NCBI GenBank assembly: GCA_003184365.1 | Contig: NKYR01000032.1 | Span: 124,001 to 188,000 of the forward strand | DNA length: 64,000 bases | From: Evernia prunastri | Lineage: Eukaryota; Ascomycota; Lecanoromycetes; Lecanorales; Parmeliaceae | Reading direction: 5' to 3' | Part shown: in pieces, positions 35,056-46,674 of the stretch | How the letters are laid out: each line of letters starts with the position of its first letter | How positions within the stretch are numbered: the first letter of the stretch is position 1 | The notes under the pieces: generated by a model | Seen by the model: the letters and a program-made list of their open reading frames with translations, nothing else | Told to the model about the DNA's origin: nothing | Database searches by the model: none | Translations under genes and position numbers: made by a program

Positions 35056-35059
35056 ACAG

Positions 35060-35160
35060 ATACACTCTCCCCCCTCTTCCCCCCTCCTCCCCTTCCCCTT
35101 CCCCTTCCCCTTCTCCCTTCCCCCTTCTCCCTCTTCCCTTCCCCCTCTCCCCTCCAGCAC
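35060..35160. repeat. polypyrimidine tract
   Basis: About 100 nt almost free of purines (ccttcccc units), a candidate triplex-forming tract. Confidence 0.8.
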
Positions 35161-35694
35161 CCTCCAAACCCACTCCAATTCCCACTCCCACTCCCACTCC
35201 CACCCATCCACAGCCTACAACCGCCTTACTCACTCGCAACACAAACCGTCCCCATCAGCCATCGCCACGATCCATTCGGGCCGCGGCCGAGTTTTCCCCG
35301 CGCTCCTTTCAGCCTTCCTTCAGCCTTTCTTACCTTAATTATTCTTTTGCCCCCCTCTTTCTCCCATCTTCTCAATCTTCTCTTCTTCTTCTTGTCTCTC
35401 TATCTTTATGTCTTCTCCTCTCCTTCTCTTTCTCTTCCTCTCTGTTAGGCGCATGGTCAGATCGCGACGATGAGCCACTACTGACGACTGACGTTAGAAC
35501 GTGGATGCAGATCGCAGATTGATCCTGCAGCTTGCAGCCTGCAGCCTGCACAGAGCACAGTGCACAGTGCAGGAGACACGAGACTCGAGCCACGAGACAC
35601 AAACTGCGGCCGCCTGCGACCCCGACGAGGCTGCGAGGCTGCGACTGCGAAACGATCAAGCAGACCAAGAAGATCACAGGCCGCAACGCGCAAT

Positions 35695-35735
35695 CGCACA
35701 ACGCACAACGCACAACGCACAACGCACAACGCACA
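35695..35735. repeat. (CGCACAA)n array
   Basis: Five tandem 7-mers (cgcacaa). A related aggattacggccgcacaacgcac copy follows. Confidence 0.85.
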
Positions 35736-36065
35736 GGATTACGGCCGCACAACGCACAGGATTATCCAGCCGCACAGAGTTCAGCCGTGGAAGCCGCGGG
35801 GTGGGTGGCACAAAACAGCGACCAAAAGTAAAAGAATCCAAGTAAAGATCCCTCCGTAGGTAAGGTACGAGATCAACCAGAACAAGCTAGCTAGCTAGTC
35901 ACACCGGATAGATAGATAGATAAGGTAGATACTTTTGACAACCTAGGTAGGTACCTTGAGATCTTATACATAGACCACCTAGACAGATCCATAATGATCA
36001 TAGATGGGTACACACAAACATCCTCCGAGTATCGAGTATCGAGTATCGACTAAATCGCCGCTTAC

Positions 36066-36158
36066 CAAGTCAAGCAAACCAAGCCAACCAAGCCAAACCA
36101 AGCAAACCAAGCAAGCCAACCAAGCCAAGCCAAGCAGGCCAACCAAGCCAAGCAAGCC
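36066..36158. repeat. CAAGC/CAAAC/CCAA degenerate array
   Basis: About 90 nt of imperfect caagccaac and caagcaaac units. Confidence 0.85.
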
Positions 36159-36333
36159 GGGTACCCGGAAGGGAGAGGCACGCTAGAAGGTTCACTACCT
36201 ACCTTACCTACCGTACCTAGTGGGCTTGGGAGGAGCCTGATAATTCCGATCGAGCCGGCTGGAGAGTCGTACGTATATACCGTACGTACGCGAGGGAGGG
36301 AGGATGCTACCTTATCCTGTGGAGATTGGTGCT

Positions 36334-36360
36334 GGGATGGGATGGGATGGGATGGGGGGG
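36334..36360 (+). repeat. (GGGAT)n array with G-quadruplex potential
   Basis: Four GGGAT units followed by a run of seven to eight Gs, giving five G runs with two-base loops. Confidence 0.8.
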
Positions 36361-36492
36361 TTGGAAGGGAAGGTAAGGGAGGAGTGGGGAGTTAAGAGGT
36401 GAGAAGGAGAGGTAGGGAGTCAAGAAGTGAGAGGAAATCACAGTCTTGGGCACAGCATTGGATTTTAAAGCTTTTTTTTTTCTTCTTGGTTG

Positions 36493-36520
36493 ATTTGCTT
36501 TGCTTTGCTTTGCTTTGCTT
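36493..36520. repeat. (TTTGC)n microsatellite
   Basis: Five tandem TTTGC/TTGCT units preceded by a poly-T tract. Confidence 0.85.
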
Positions 36521-36969
36521 GACATTGCATGCATCATTCCTCCTTTCGCTCCCCTGCTTGCTCCCTCCTTCATCATCTAAACGCATGCGCCCCACAAGGA
36601 AAAGAAAAAGGTTGGTAAATGGTGTTTACAAAAATGTAATTGTATCTCCCCCTCACGATCATCCCCCCTCCCTCTCCAAAGGCCCTATGTAAAAAGAAGC
36701 GAAGGTGGTGATAGATGGCATATCGAGATAGCTGGATGGCATCCAATCGTGATAAAACTCCCTATCGCTGTGAGAGAATAATTCGCAAGTGGCCCACATC
36801 GCCTGCACCTCGTAAGGTGGCAAAGGCATTGGACCGAATGGCAGGTATAAGAGAGCCCTGCTCTCCATCCGGGAATGCGCCGCGCCGCGTCGCAAAAGAT
36901 CGATGCGTACTCAATGCTCGAAGAAATATGGAAGAGAGAAAAGCGTGAACGGGTACGTATACGGTAAGA

Positions 36970-37911
36970 CTATACGCCATGTCGCTTCTTGTGGATTTTG
37001 TTGTGTACGTGTTGGTGCACATGGTCGCGGTCGCGCTTCTGTGGTGCGCCAACGTGCTCGGTGACCCAGACGACTGGAGCGGTTTCTGTGACGGTGACGA
37101 CGATCTCGACCTCATCTTCCTCAACCACTGGGCTGGGCGATGGCGATGGTGAGGGCGATGGTGAGGGCGATGGTGAGGGCGATGGTGAGGGCGATGGTGA
37201 GGGCGATGGCGATGGTGAGGGCGATGGCGATGGCGAGGGCGAGGGCGATGGAGAGGGGGAGGGAGAAGGAGACGGTGACGGTGATAGTGACGGGGACGGT
37301 GATGGGGAGGGAGCAGGGCTCGAGGCTGGTGCTCCCGGCTGTTCCTGAACAATGGGGTTGCCAGGCGAGACGACTGGCGTCATTTGACCCAATGCACCTG
37401 GCTTGTCCCAGCAGATTTCGACGTACAGATCGGCGGTCTCAGGAGCGGCTTTTGTGGCGGTGTTTTCGTCGGGGGTGTTGTATGCTGCGGAGCAGTCTTC
37501 AATGCCCGCAGCGCAAGACACGCTGACTGAGTTGTCGGAGCTGGTCAACTTGACACCGCCTGCCATGAAGGGGTACGGAACGCCGTTGATGTTGGACAGG
37601 TCGGTGAAGACTTTCTCTGCCCAACCCACGGTATACTCGAATTGAGTGATGGGCGGCGGATCCGAAGAGCAGATGGTTGTTTCGAGGGCAATCTTGACAG
37701 ATGGGCCGCCAGAGCCATCGGACTTGGTCTCGTAACCACAAGGGTCGGAGCTGGAGCCGGCGGGGATGGTTATGACGGTTTCGCAGGAGTCGACGTCGTG
37801 CACATAGTGAATGTCAGTACCGCAAGAGTTCTTGATGGTGAAGGTGCCGAGACCAGAGGTGAGAGCGAAGAAGCCAGGCATCGCCGCGAGGGCGATTGTT
37901 GAGTATCTCAT
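36970..37911 (-). CDS. secreted BYS1/thaumatin-like protein with Ser-Pro rod and His-rich tail
   Basis: Single exon, 313 residues, from the ATG at the complement of 37909-37911. The frame is open further upstream through a poly-Ser stretch that is probably 5' UTR. Residues 1 to about 20 are a signal peptide (STIALAAMPGFFALTSG). The mature N-terminal domain (about 20-180) contains GTFTIKNSCGTDIHYVHDV, TIPAGSSSDPCGYET and VKLTSSDNSVSVSCA, resembling BYS1-type small thaumatin-like proteins with paired cysteines. A rod of more than 25 Ser-Pro dipeptides follows, likely O-glycosylated, then an acidic-to-hydrophobic strand (EDEVEIVVTVTETAPVVWVT). The protein ends with a Lys-Arg site followed by a 20-residue His/Lys-rich tail. 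The overall shape suggests a cell-wall or extracellular protein; its function is unknown. Confidence 0.85.
   Translation of the reverse strand: MRYSTIALAAMPGFFALTSGLGTFTIKNSCGTDIHYVHDVDSCETVITIPAGSSSDPCGYETKSDGSGGPSVKIALETTICSSDPPPITQFEYTVGWAEKVFTDLSNINGVPYPFMAGGVKLTSSDNSVSVSCAAGIEDCSAAYNTPDENTATKAAPETADLYVEICWDKPGALGQMTPVVSPGNPIVQEQPGAPASSPAPSPSPSPSLSPSPSPSPSPSPSPSPSPSPSPSPSPSPSPSPSPSPSPSPSPSPSPSPSPSPVVEEDEVEIVVTVTETAPVVWVTEHVGAPQKRDRDHVHQHVHNKIHKKRHGV
37133..37318. repeat. coding minisatellite encoding Ser-Pro repeats
   Basis: Tandem gatggtgagggc 12-mers and 6-mer variants; on the minus strand they encode SPSP. Array length is likely to vary between strains. Confidence 0.9.
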
Positions 37912-37996
37912 GTTTGCGACGGTGTATTTTGATGCGACTAAAGAGTGTTTGGGGTATGTGATGATAGAATTGGATTGGTAACTTGATGATAGTGAA

Positions 37997-38034
<38 letters not shown>
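37997..38034. repeat. (GAT)n microsatellite in the 5' leader
   Basis: About 12 GAT units lie 85 nt upstream of the ATG of the Ser-Pro protein gene, in its probable 5' UTR or promoter. Confidence 0.9.
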
Positions 38035-38035
<1 letters not shown>

Positions 38036-39719
38036 GACGACGTGCACTTGAAGGAGTGAAAGTGCAAGACTGCTTCAAGCAGTTGGGCGTCGTGATGACA
38101 ATGATTTGGGATAGCGTAAAGGAGTGATGCTGATGAAGAAGAGAAGGAGAAAAAGAGTTGGAAAAGTGGGAGAGGCGCGAAAGATGAATGAGACGGACGA
38201 AATCAACGGGAAAGAGGAAGGACCCTGGCTTACCCCTGGGGAAAAAAAGGGAAACCCTTGCGAGAAAAGAAAAAAGAGGGAAAAAGAGAAGGGAAAAAAA
38301 GGGGTGGGGGTGGATAAAGGGAAGTAATTTTAGCGACTAGTTCGCTTTGTTTCCGGGCTTTGCTTTCTCTTTCGCATGCGTTGCACGCCTGATGATTGGT
38401 CCAAAGTATTTTAAAAAAGTAAATTAACATTTCTTCCATCACTTAGCGCCTTTGTTGTATACATGGATTACTGGGCAGTGTCAGGGGTACGCGACTTTAA
38501 TCTGGCTTACATGAGACAATGCTGCACTGTGATTTGTCATGCCATTTCAATAGCATGGGTCCATGGGATAGTTGATGCAGTAGCGTCAGGGCAGAGTGAC
38601 CGAGAGCCAGGATCGGGGGAGATGAGATGCTAGATTATTATTATTGCTACTCGTACCCTCGTACCTACCTACAAGCGAGTATCTCCATGAGTTTATAATA
38701 AGGTGTTCGACGTAGGTAGGTAGGTAGGTAGGTAGGTAGGTAGGTACATTCAACGGCCAGCTGAACGGTTCAAAGTGACATCTTGGTTGTGGCTGTCAGA
38801 ACCAATGGTTTCGCAACGGCTGCTCATACATGCAAGCAAAGCCCACATGCTCTCCTCGTTTTAACCATATGCGCCAATACTGTACAACATACTTACTTTA
38901 TTATGCGCAAGGCTCGAGTCCCAAAATGAGGCAATTAGAAAGAACCGCCCGGCGCCGACTGACACGTCAATATTGGCACCCAATCTTGTAGCTTCAGTAT
39001 GCAATCACACAAATGAAAAAGACAGCAGTCCTTCATGTACCTCCACTGGGCGGGGAGTGGAATCAAGCACGCGTCTTCTCTCGTTGCTCTCGTTGTAGGT
39101 AGTCCTGAAAGAGACGAGAGGACCATCCAAGGTCTCTTTGAGTGGTGCACTCGTAGACCGAAAGAGATTTGTCCGCTAGATTGGTCAACGTCGGCGGTAG
39201 TGAGTGCCCAAGGCTTAGGGAGCGTTGACTCAAGCGTTCTGCCCATTTGAAGGTCTCATATCATGTCGTCCAATCTCTGGGGAAGCCTGGAACGTGGCCA
39301 AGGATCCCAGCATTCTTCAGCACGTCAACAAGAAACAAAAACATTGATTCCCAATGATGTGCATAGCTTCCTGATGGAGAGGGAGATCTCTCATCTCTCT
39401 GATCAAAGTGTTCGGCAGAATTATGATAAGATGAGGACATAAAGGTCAAAGGACGAGGACATTTGCGAATCGGATGCGTATGGATTCGTACTGGTACCAA
39501 GCTGCCAGCCTGCCCGAAAGATGATGACTAAGCCAAAGCTACGGCGCACCGTCCGGACCAGATCTGCACTAGGTAGAAGCTCTCCCACCAACAGCCGGTC
39601 CTTTCCTCCGCCCTTCGGACCGCAGGTCGCAGTACTCTATACAACACTCTACGATACCTCAGATTGATACATCCTCCGTTGCCTTGGTCAGGCCCCGTCC
39701 CGCGTCCTTCCAACCTGCA
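38035..39719. other. intergenic, no supported gene
   Basis: Purine-rich frames at 38124-38330 are low complexity. Nothing else is recognised. The last part is the presumed ADK1 promoter. Confidence 0.5.
38712..38750. repeat. (GTAG)n microsatellite
   Basis: Nearly ten perfect GTAG units. Confidence 0.95.
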
Positions 39720-40740
<1,021 letters not shown>

Positions 40741-41475
40741 TAGGCCTCACCTCGAAATTCCTCGATCTCTGGCATACCGAATGAAGGCGATCTGGGTCAA
40801 AAGCATGTCTGTTTGGACTTTTCAACGAAGCCATTAGAAGGATCCTGATCTTGCAGGACGAAGGATATGGTTTGTATACCATTCTGTACTGCATACGCGT
40901 TGTACACTATGCTAGCTTCTTGAAAGCGTTGTGCAATGGCCTCAAATACGTACTCCTTACCTTCTCTGTGAAAGCATGACCACCCTGAGTGCATTGATAT
41001 GACTTGACATAACCCTTATGCGTCTCTAGCTCCTATATTGAAACTTGCAGAGAACTTGGACGATGATTTGCAAAGAATCTTACGAGACACCCTTTGAGCG
41101 CTGAACCAGCAGGGCTACCGAGATTCTAGCCTATGCCCAAGCCAACGGCCACAGAGATTAGCCTGCTCTGTCCTTTGAGCAGGTCTGAGACAGTATTTCA
41201 GGCGAGCAACCGGAGACTGTCCCGACAGGACCGGAACGTATTCCCGTCTTGCTCGGTATATGTGCTTTACTATGGCTAATGTGCGGAGTCTTGTCCGGTC
41301 TCTCAAGATTCCCATCCTTCTGTAACCTCATTATCACAGTCACATACTAAGACACCAGCATTCTTTTCGTTGTTGTTTGTTCTTTTATAACATACACAAT
41401 ATACTTAGTTGCTAAAAGTCCTAGATACGGGAGTGTTTATCCAAAAAATGTAAGCGAGGACCCTGTCGATCGATC
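40741..41475. other. intergenic, no supported gene
   Basis: Short frames only. It includes the presumed promoter of the next plus-strand gene. Confidence 0.5.
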
Positions 41476-43752
41476 ATGCATGCTATTTTGAAATTTCCCA
41501 TCCAAAATTTGAACACATTTGTGGGAAATGATCAAGATTGCCTTGCATCTTCATGCCATGCAAAACTCACCATTGATGAGGAAGCCCTGAACACTGGCTA
41601 CCTTCCCAGCCTATTGACATCTACTTCCCTTACACATCTTCCCAGCACGCTGCCTCATACTACAGCTTCCTTGAGGCTCGAGCTCACCTATGTAGCTGAC
41701 CTTTGACACTAGGTCGCTTCTCTTGCACCGACAGTGCAAGAAGTCCCGCGAGGAACTCAGCAACACTAAGTCTAAACTTCACGAGGCCACTGATGCAGAA
41801 GAGAATGAGGAGTTCTCCTTGCTAGCTGACGTCTTCGCGCCTCAATTCGACAAGCGAGTACCAGGAAACGACGCCTGCCTTGGCAAGCGCGTGCATCTTA
41901 CCGCAGCTGACAAGAAAAAGGTCAACAAAGCTTCCATCGGCCTTCCTGTTCAACGGACCCTCAAGCTGCACACCTACAACACCAGGCCTTTTATCCTCGA
42001 GCATACTATTCCTTTGGAGGAGTTCCGGGAGAAATATTCTGCCGGTCAGCTCTTCAACACCGTTCTCGAGGCACGTCGATCAAACTTTCACTCAGCTCTT
42101 GCAATTCAGCATAGCACCTCATTGGGCGGATTCACTTTGTGTTCGATAATCGATCAACAAACCTCTGCAGCTCCTCAAGACCTTGCGAAATTTCCTGCCA
42201 AGGGTCTTCGGAACCGAGCAACTCCTGACGATACTGCTACTCCGGTCACTCTTGACTCACACCTAAACAACGTCAAGCCAGAACTCCGTGTGAAAATCCA
42301 CACTTGGTTGGATCACATCAAGCCATCCATAGCAGCCGCGCCGAGATCCCCAAAGTTAGCCTCAGATTTAGTCAATGACCAAGAGGTCTGGGAGTTGATT
42401 GAACGAAGCTGCCGTCAACGAAAGTCACATCTTCGCCAAATGCCCCGCACAATGTCCACCGAAACCAACAACACCTCTATCCGTGGGAGCAACAACACTC
42501 GCCCCAGTGGAAGCTATCTGCGTCCTGCTGAGAGCACCACTCACACAACCACTAATACCGTCCAAGATCACCCTGGCACAACTGCTCGCAAACCTAAGAA
42601 CATGCCTTCTGGAAGTCAGCTACCATTGTGCTGGAACGATGAGATGGACGAGTTCATCTGCCACATGGAAGCACAATGCGAATTTAGCACCCGGTCAATT
42701 GTAAGGGCGTTGAAGCAGAGGTTTTCAGTTTTAAGGGAGGTGAGTGCTCCGATCTTCACATTGGAGCTTTGGTGACTTAAGCTGACACTCCACTTAGCAT
42801 GTCATCCAGGAAGATGCCATCCAGCGTCGCATCGACACCCTTGACAATCAAGATAATGCTTACTTCAAGAAAGGAGCCGAGATGGCGATTGTTCAGGCTG
42901 AGGCGAATGGATATGAGATGCCACCCTTCGATCCTGCAAACTATCCTATCATCAATTGGGTAGGTTGAACTTTCTCCAGGCTTCGAACATGAAAGATCTG
43001 ACTGCTGGAATACAGGAGATCAAGCCCGACCACGTCGTCCTCGGCACAAGCCCAGGCAAGCAGGTTATAGACCCACATTACGAGTACAGCCTCCAACCAC
43101 GCGTTGCCGGCGGTGTTAACATCGATTCCATCAAAATTGGTCCTGATACGCCCCAAAAGACCCTTCCTATTCGCTCTCGCCAAGAAGCCAGTTGTCGCAT
43201 CCAGAATGGTAAGCAACCCGTCACTGATCGATGCTCTATCCAACCCACTAAAACTCCACTACAGCAGGGACATACTTCAACACCAAGGGTCTCAAGGGTC
43301 TCGCCGACATCACCAAGGAGACCAACGCTCGTTCAAGCCGTGAGCCCAAGCATGGTCCCAGCAACGACGGCGGATTGGCCGACATCACCAACACCATGCA
43401 CAACGCTCGCATAGCCGCCAACCCTCCGAGCGAAGTCGTCAACGGCGGCATACTGGGCAGTCAAGTCTACAGCACACCCTCCAAGAACTCCAAGAAAGCC
43501 GTGTCCGAAGCCAGCAATGAGACCATCCGAGCCATCAACAACGGGTCACCGACTCCGAACCAAGGACTTTATCGTTCTGGTCGAGAGAACACACTGTCAA
43601 GCTCCACCACGGGTACGAGCATCTTGGGCTTTGGTCGTGAGGGTTTCGGCCGGGAGAGCTCTGGCGGACCTACTATCCTCGAGCGTAGGAGAGCTCGAAT
43701 GGAGAACCGTGAATCCTCGCTCATTCACGGTGGTTTACCCAGGACTCCTTGA
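41476..43752 (+). CDS. uncharacterised protein with SANT/HTH-like segment
   Basis: Model of five exons: 41476-41691, 41735-42739, 42798-42959, 43016-43208 and 43265-43752, giving 687 residues. The last four exons are well supported by phase and splice motifs. The first exon is less sure: its 43-nt intron is very short, but no other ATG lies in the frame before residue 300. A charged segment follows exon 1 (CKKSREELSNTKSKLHEATD). Residues near the exon 2/3 junction, CWNDEMDEFICHMEAQ, STRSIVRALKQRF and DAIQRRIDTLDNQDNAYFKKG, look like a SANT- or helix-turn-helix-like domain found in fungal proteins. The C-terminal third is polar, with a duplicated GLADIT motif. Function is unknown; a nuclear role is inference. 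Codon use is like that of the neighbours. Confidence 0.6.
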
Positions 43753-44363
43753 AGTCACAGCGAATAGAATAATGATTTGACGAATGCCTCGAGAGCGGAA
43801 CGACCAACAAACATCCACGTGAATTACGATTTCCAGTGGGATAGCGATGGGAACTGTGTCATCGTCACGTCCCGCGGTCTCAAAGATTTACGACCCTCAG
43901 AACAGAAGCCCGGGAGCTTCCTTCCCCTTTGCTTTTCCCCTTTTCTCGTCCCAAAGGCCCAATCATACATTTGCACACTTTGGAGAAAGAGTCCTGGCAG
44001 CTGTGCTATATCCCCATACCATCAAGCATTTTCACCATCCAGCAAAGGAAGCGGCCAGGATCGTACGTATCCTTGCGCATCCCCAACAAAGGCTCTTGCT
44101 CGCCCATCAGCCGGCGACACCAACATCACTCACATCTTTCTTTGCCTTCTTTTCCAGCGGCTTAGCGGATCAATGAATTAGACAGACAGCATTAGAACAG
44201 GCTCACATAGCGAATAGATAAAAGCGTGCAATGCTCACTATATCCTTGCCTCCTTTCCTCCTTCGCACTCACTGCCTCGTAAACCCGTAAACAATCCTCC
44301 CTCCCTCCTCCCTAGCCACATTCCCATACGAAACCGCCCAACCCCCTCCCCTCGCCTTTTTTT
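43753..44363. other. 3' flanks of two convergent genes
   Basis: No gene is supported, though the tail of the SWIM gene may extend into the last 90 nt if the frame changes near the N at 44386. Confidence 0.45.
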
Positions 44364-45107
44364 TCAAACCCACCCCCCCCCCTCCNCCCCCCACCCCGCC
44401 ATCTCCTCCCTCCCCACCGCCCTCTCCTCAACCATTTCCCTCGCAACCCCCCACCGCTCCGCCAGCACGCACGCGAGCAAATGCTTGCAGAGCGGCACCT
44501 CCACCTCCCCGCCGCCCCCGCCGCCGGCCCCTCGCATGCGTCCGCCCCATTGCCACGTCGGACCGGACACCGCGCCTTCTTCCTCTTCCTCTTCCTCTTC
44601 CTCGTCCACGTCCGTATCGAGGAGCACTGTGTCAAGGAGCATTGCGTCATCCCCGTCCCCATCGCCGTAGTTTCCATAACTGCCATATATACTCGCACTC
44701 GTACTCGCACCCGCACCAAACGCCGCAAACGCGAACCCCGCACAACTGCACCCCCACGCCCCCGTCCGCACCTCGTACCCCCCCGCGCTGCTATATCGCG
44801 CCCGTCGCGCATCGCCTGAGGAGCGGACGTGGTAGACTGCGCTCTTGCGGTGTGGCTGTGGGATGTCGTCGTCGTTGCTCGCCGGCCGAGCAGACACCAG
44901 CCTTGTGACGAGGCGGCGGTCGAGGAGGTCGAGGGCTGGGAGGAGGGTGGAGGGGTGCAGGGCGTGGAGGGTTAGGAGGAGGGGTTTGGCGGCGGGGAGG
45001 GAGGCGGTGGTGGTTTGGTTGGTGGCGGCGGTGGGTGAGGGCGGTAGGGTGGAGAGTGTGGATAGGAGGGCGGTGAGGAGGGCGCGGGGGTGGGGGTGGG
45101 GGGTTGG

Positions 45108-45144
<37 letters not shown>

Positions 45145-45158
45145 GGTGGTGGTGGCAT
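44364..45158 (-). CDS. SWIM-type zinc-finger protein, 3' end uncertain
   Basis: Single frame of 264 codons from the ATG at the complement of 45156-45158. It begins with a Pro/Gln tract (12 consecutive Gln), then a helical segment (LLTALLSTLSTLPPSP, PALDLLDRRLVTRLVSARP). The SWIM motif C-x-C...C-x-H is present: WGCSCAGFAF and, after a long acidic/Gly-rich insert, PLCKHLLACVLAERWG. SWIM domains bind DNA or protein; the short fungal ones are often related to Sws1/ZSWIM7 of the Shu homologous-recombination complex, which is only a suggestion here. A single N (44386) sits in a C-homopolymer in the last codons, so the true stop may lie about 80 nt further on in another frame. The gene is very GC-rich. 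Confidence 0.7.
45108..45143. repeat. (TTG)n coding poly-Gln
   Basis: About twelve TTG units encode the N-terminal Gln run of the SWIM protein on the minus strand. Confidence 0.9.
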
Positions 45159-46674
45159 AGTGATAGCGATTAATTGTGATTGGCTCGGGCTGGAAGAGTT
45201 GCATAAGTTTACCCTAAAGGGTAAAAGGGGGAAGGGTGATCGGGGGGAGCATTTCTAGAGCATCCACCACTACATATAGACTTTCTACATCTAACCATGC
45301 TATGTGCATCGTCATCCAACATTTCGATATCGTGTTTGCCTTACGGGAGTATTGACATATGAGATTCAGCCTGCCTGCGTCTTAGCGTCTATCAAGTGGA
45401 CAGTTTTCACCAGCCAGGCTGAGCCATGCTAACTGCTTTCGCCATGGCTCTGCGGGGGAGAAAGATCCATCGTCATCTACAGTCCTGAGATGAGTCTATA
45501 CAATCTACGTACAAGCATCTGTCACTCGTATCACCTCAAGATAGCCTCCCTGCGTTCAGCCTCCCGCGGTCCTCTACTCTACTCTACCTAGGTGCAAAGC
45601 ACAGCTCTTGGCGGATCACTAGACGGGGTTACCTTTTCGGCTTGTCAATACTGTATGCCTACGTAATGATTCGGTTCTGTCTGCTTCTCGGCTGCTTTTC
45701 GTCACATGTGCTGAAAAAGAAGATTTGAAGCGGGATTCTCGTGCTATTCTGGGCTTATTTTCTGTTGGAAGGTAGGCTTTCTTTCGGGCTTGCAATATGT
45801 ACGGTTCAGGTCTGCTGTCCTTATCTCTGTATAATCAGACCGTTATCTCTTTCTCCATCCATTTTTTTCCCCACCTTCGAATTGTGGCTTTGAGATACAG
45901 CAGAATGGCATCGGACGCGTTCCTTTGTTCGCTAGGCGCTGCCTTTCCTCTTCGCAAGGGTCCTTTTTCACGTTTCGTTCCCATTTCGGCTCGTTTTGAG
46001 GACCTCCTTTTGAGGATACGCTTTTCGAGACTAAACGAGAAGCGGAAAATGATCGGATCGTGATATCCATAACAGAAGGACAATATGATTGTTTCTGAGA
46101 ATCAGAAAGGCTTTGGTGCCGTCGCAGAAAAGAAAGACAAGGGCGTTGTGAAAGCACCAAAAGGCTCAGATGACAAAAATGTTGAAGGAGTCGGGCGATA
46201 GAACTCTCAGAAGGACAAGAAAACGTGCGGAAAGCGATCCCAACCGGTTCTGAAGTGTTGAATCATTGGTATGGTCGTTGTCTCTTCCGGGACGTTCTAT
46301 TTCCGTTATACCTTTGTTCATTGGGGTTTTCATTGCTTCTCGATTCACACCTAATATTAGGCCATACTTTTCTCGCTAACGTTGTGTCCGCAGACCGTTA
46401 GTGCCTTGATAGAAAGAACGTTGCTTTGGCATATGCTCGCTTTGTCCTATATATATTTATATGTCGCCCACAATGCGCGAGACCAAGTCTTTGTCTGCTC
46501 ATGACGCCTCGAAAATTGGATCGCGGCTCCCGAGCGTTTTTCTTAATGTTTGATCAATTTCTCCTTTGTTTCTAGTAACAGCTTTCCGCCTTTCTTAATA
46601 CTGTGGTTGTTTCCCAATCGCTTCCATTCAAACTTGGTACATTTTCTTTCAGTGTTTGAACAAAGAATATCAAC
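45159..46674. other. intergenic, no supported gene
   Basis: The two flanking genes diverge, so both promoters lie here. Frames at 45797-46083 on both strands lack domains. Confidence 0.5.

Larger units (their letters stand above)
32875..36969. other. 4-kb repeat-rich desert without a supported gene
   Basis: This stretch is packed with unrelated simple repeats and strand-biased purine or pyrimidine tracts, listed separately. Open frames here are translations of repeats. I see no transposon ends or transposase. The first part is the HEM13 3' flank. Confidence 0.6.

Noticed and set aside
35005..35448. 147-codon plus frame
   Set aside because: Translation of CTAC and polypyrimidine repeats.
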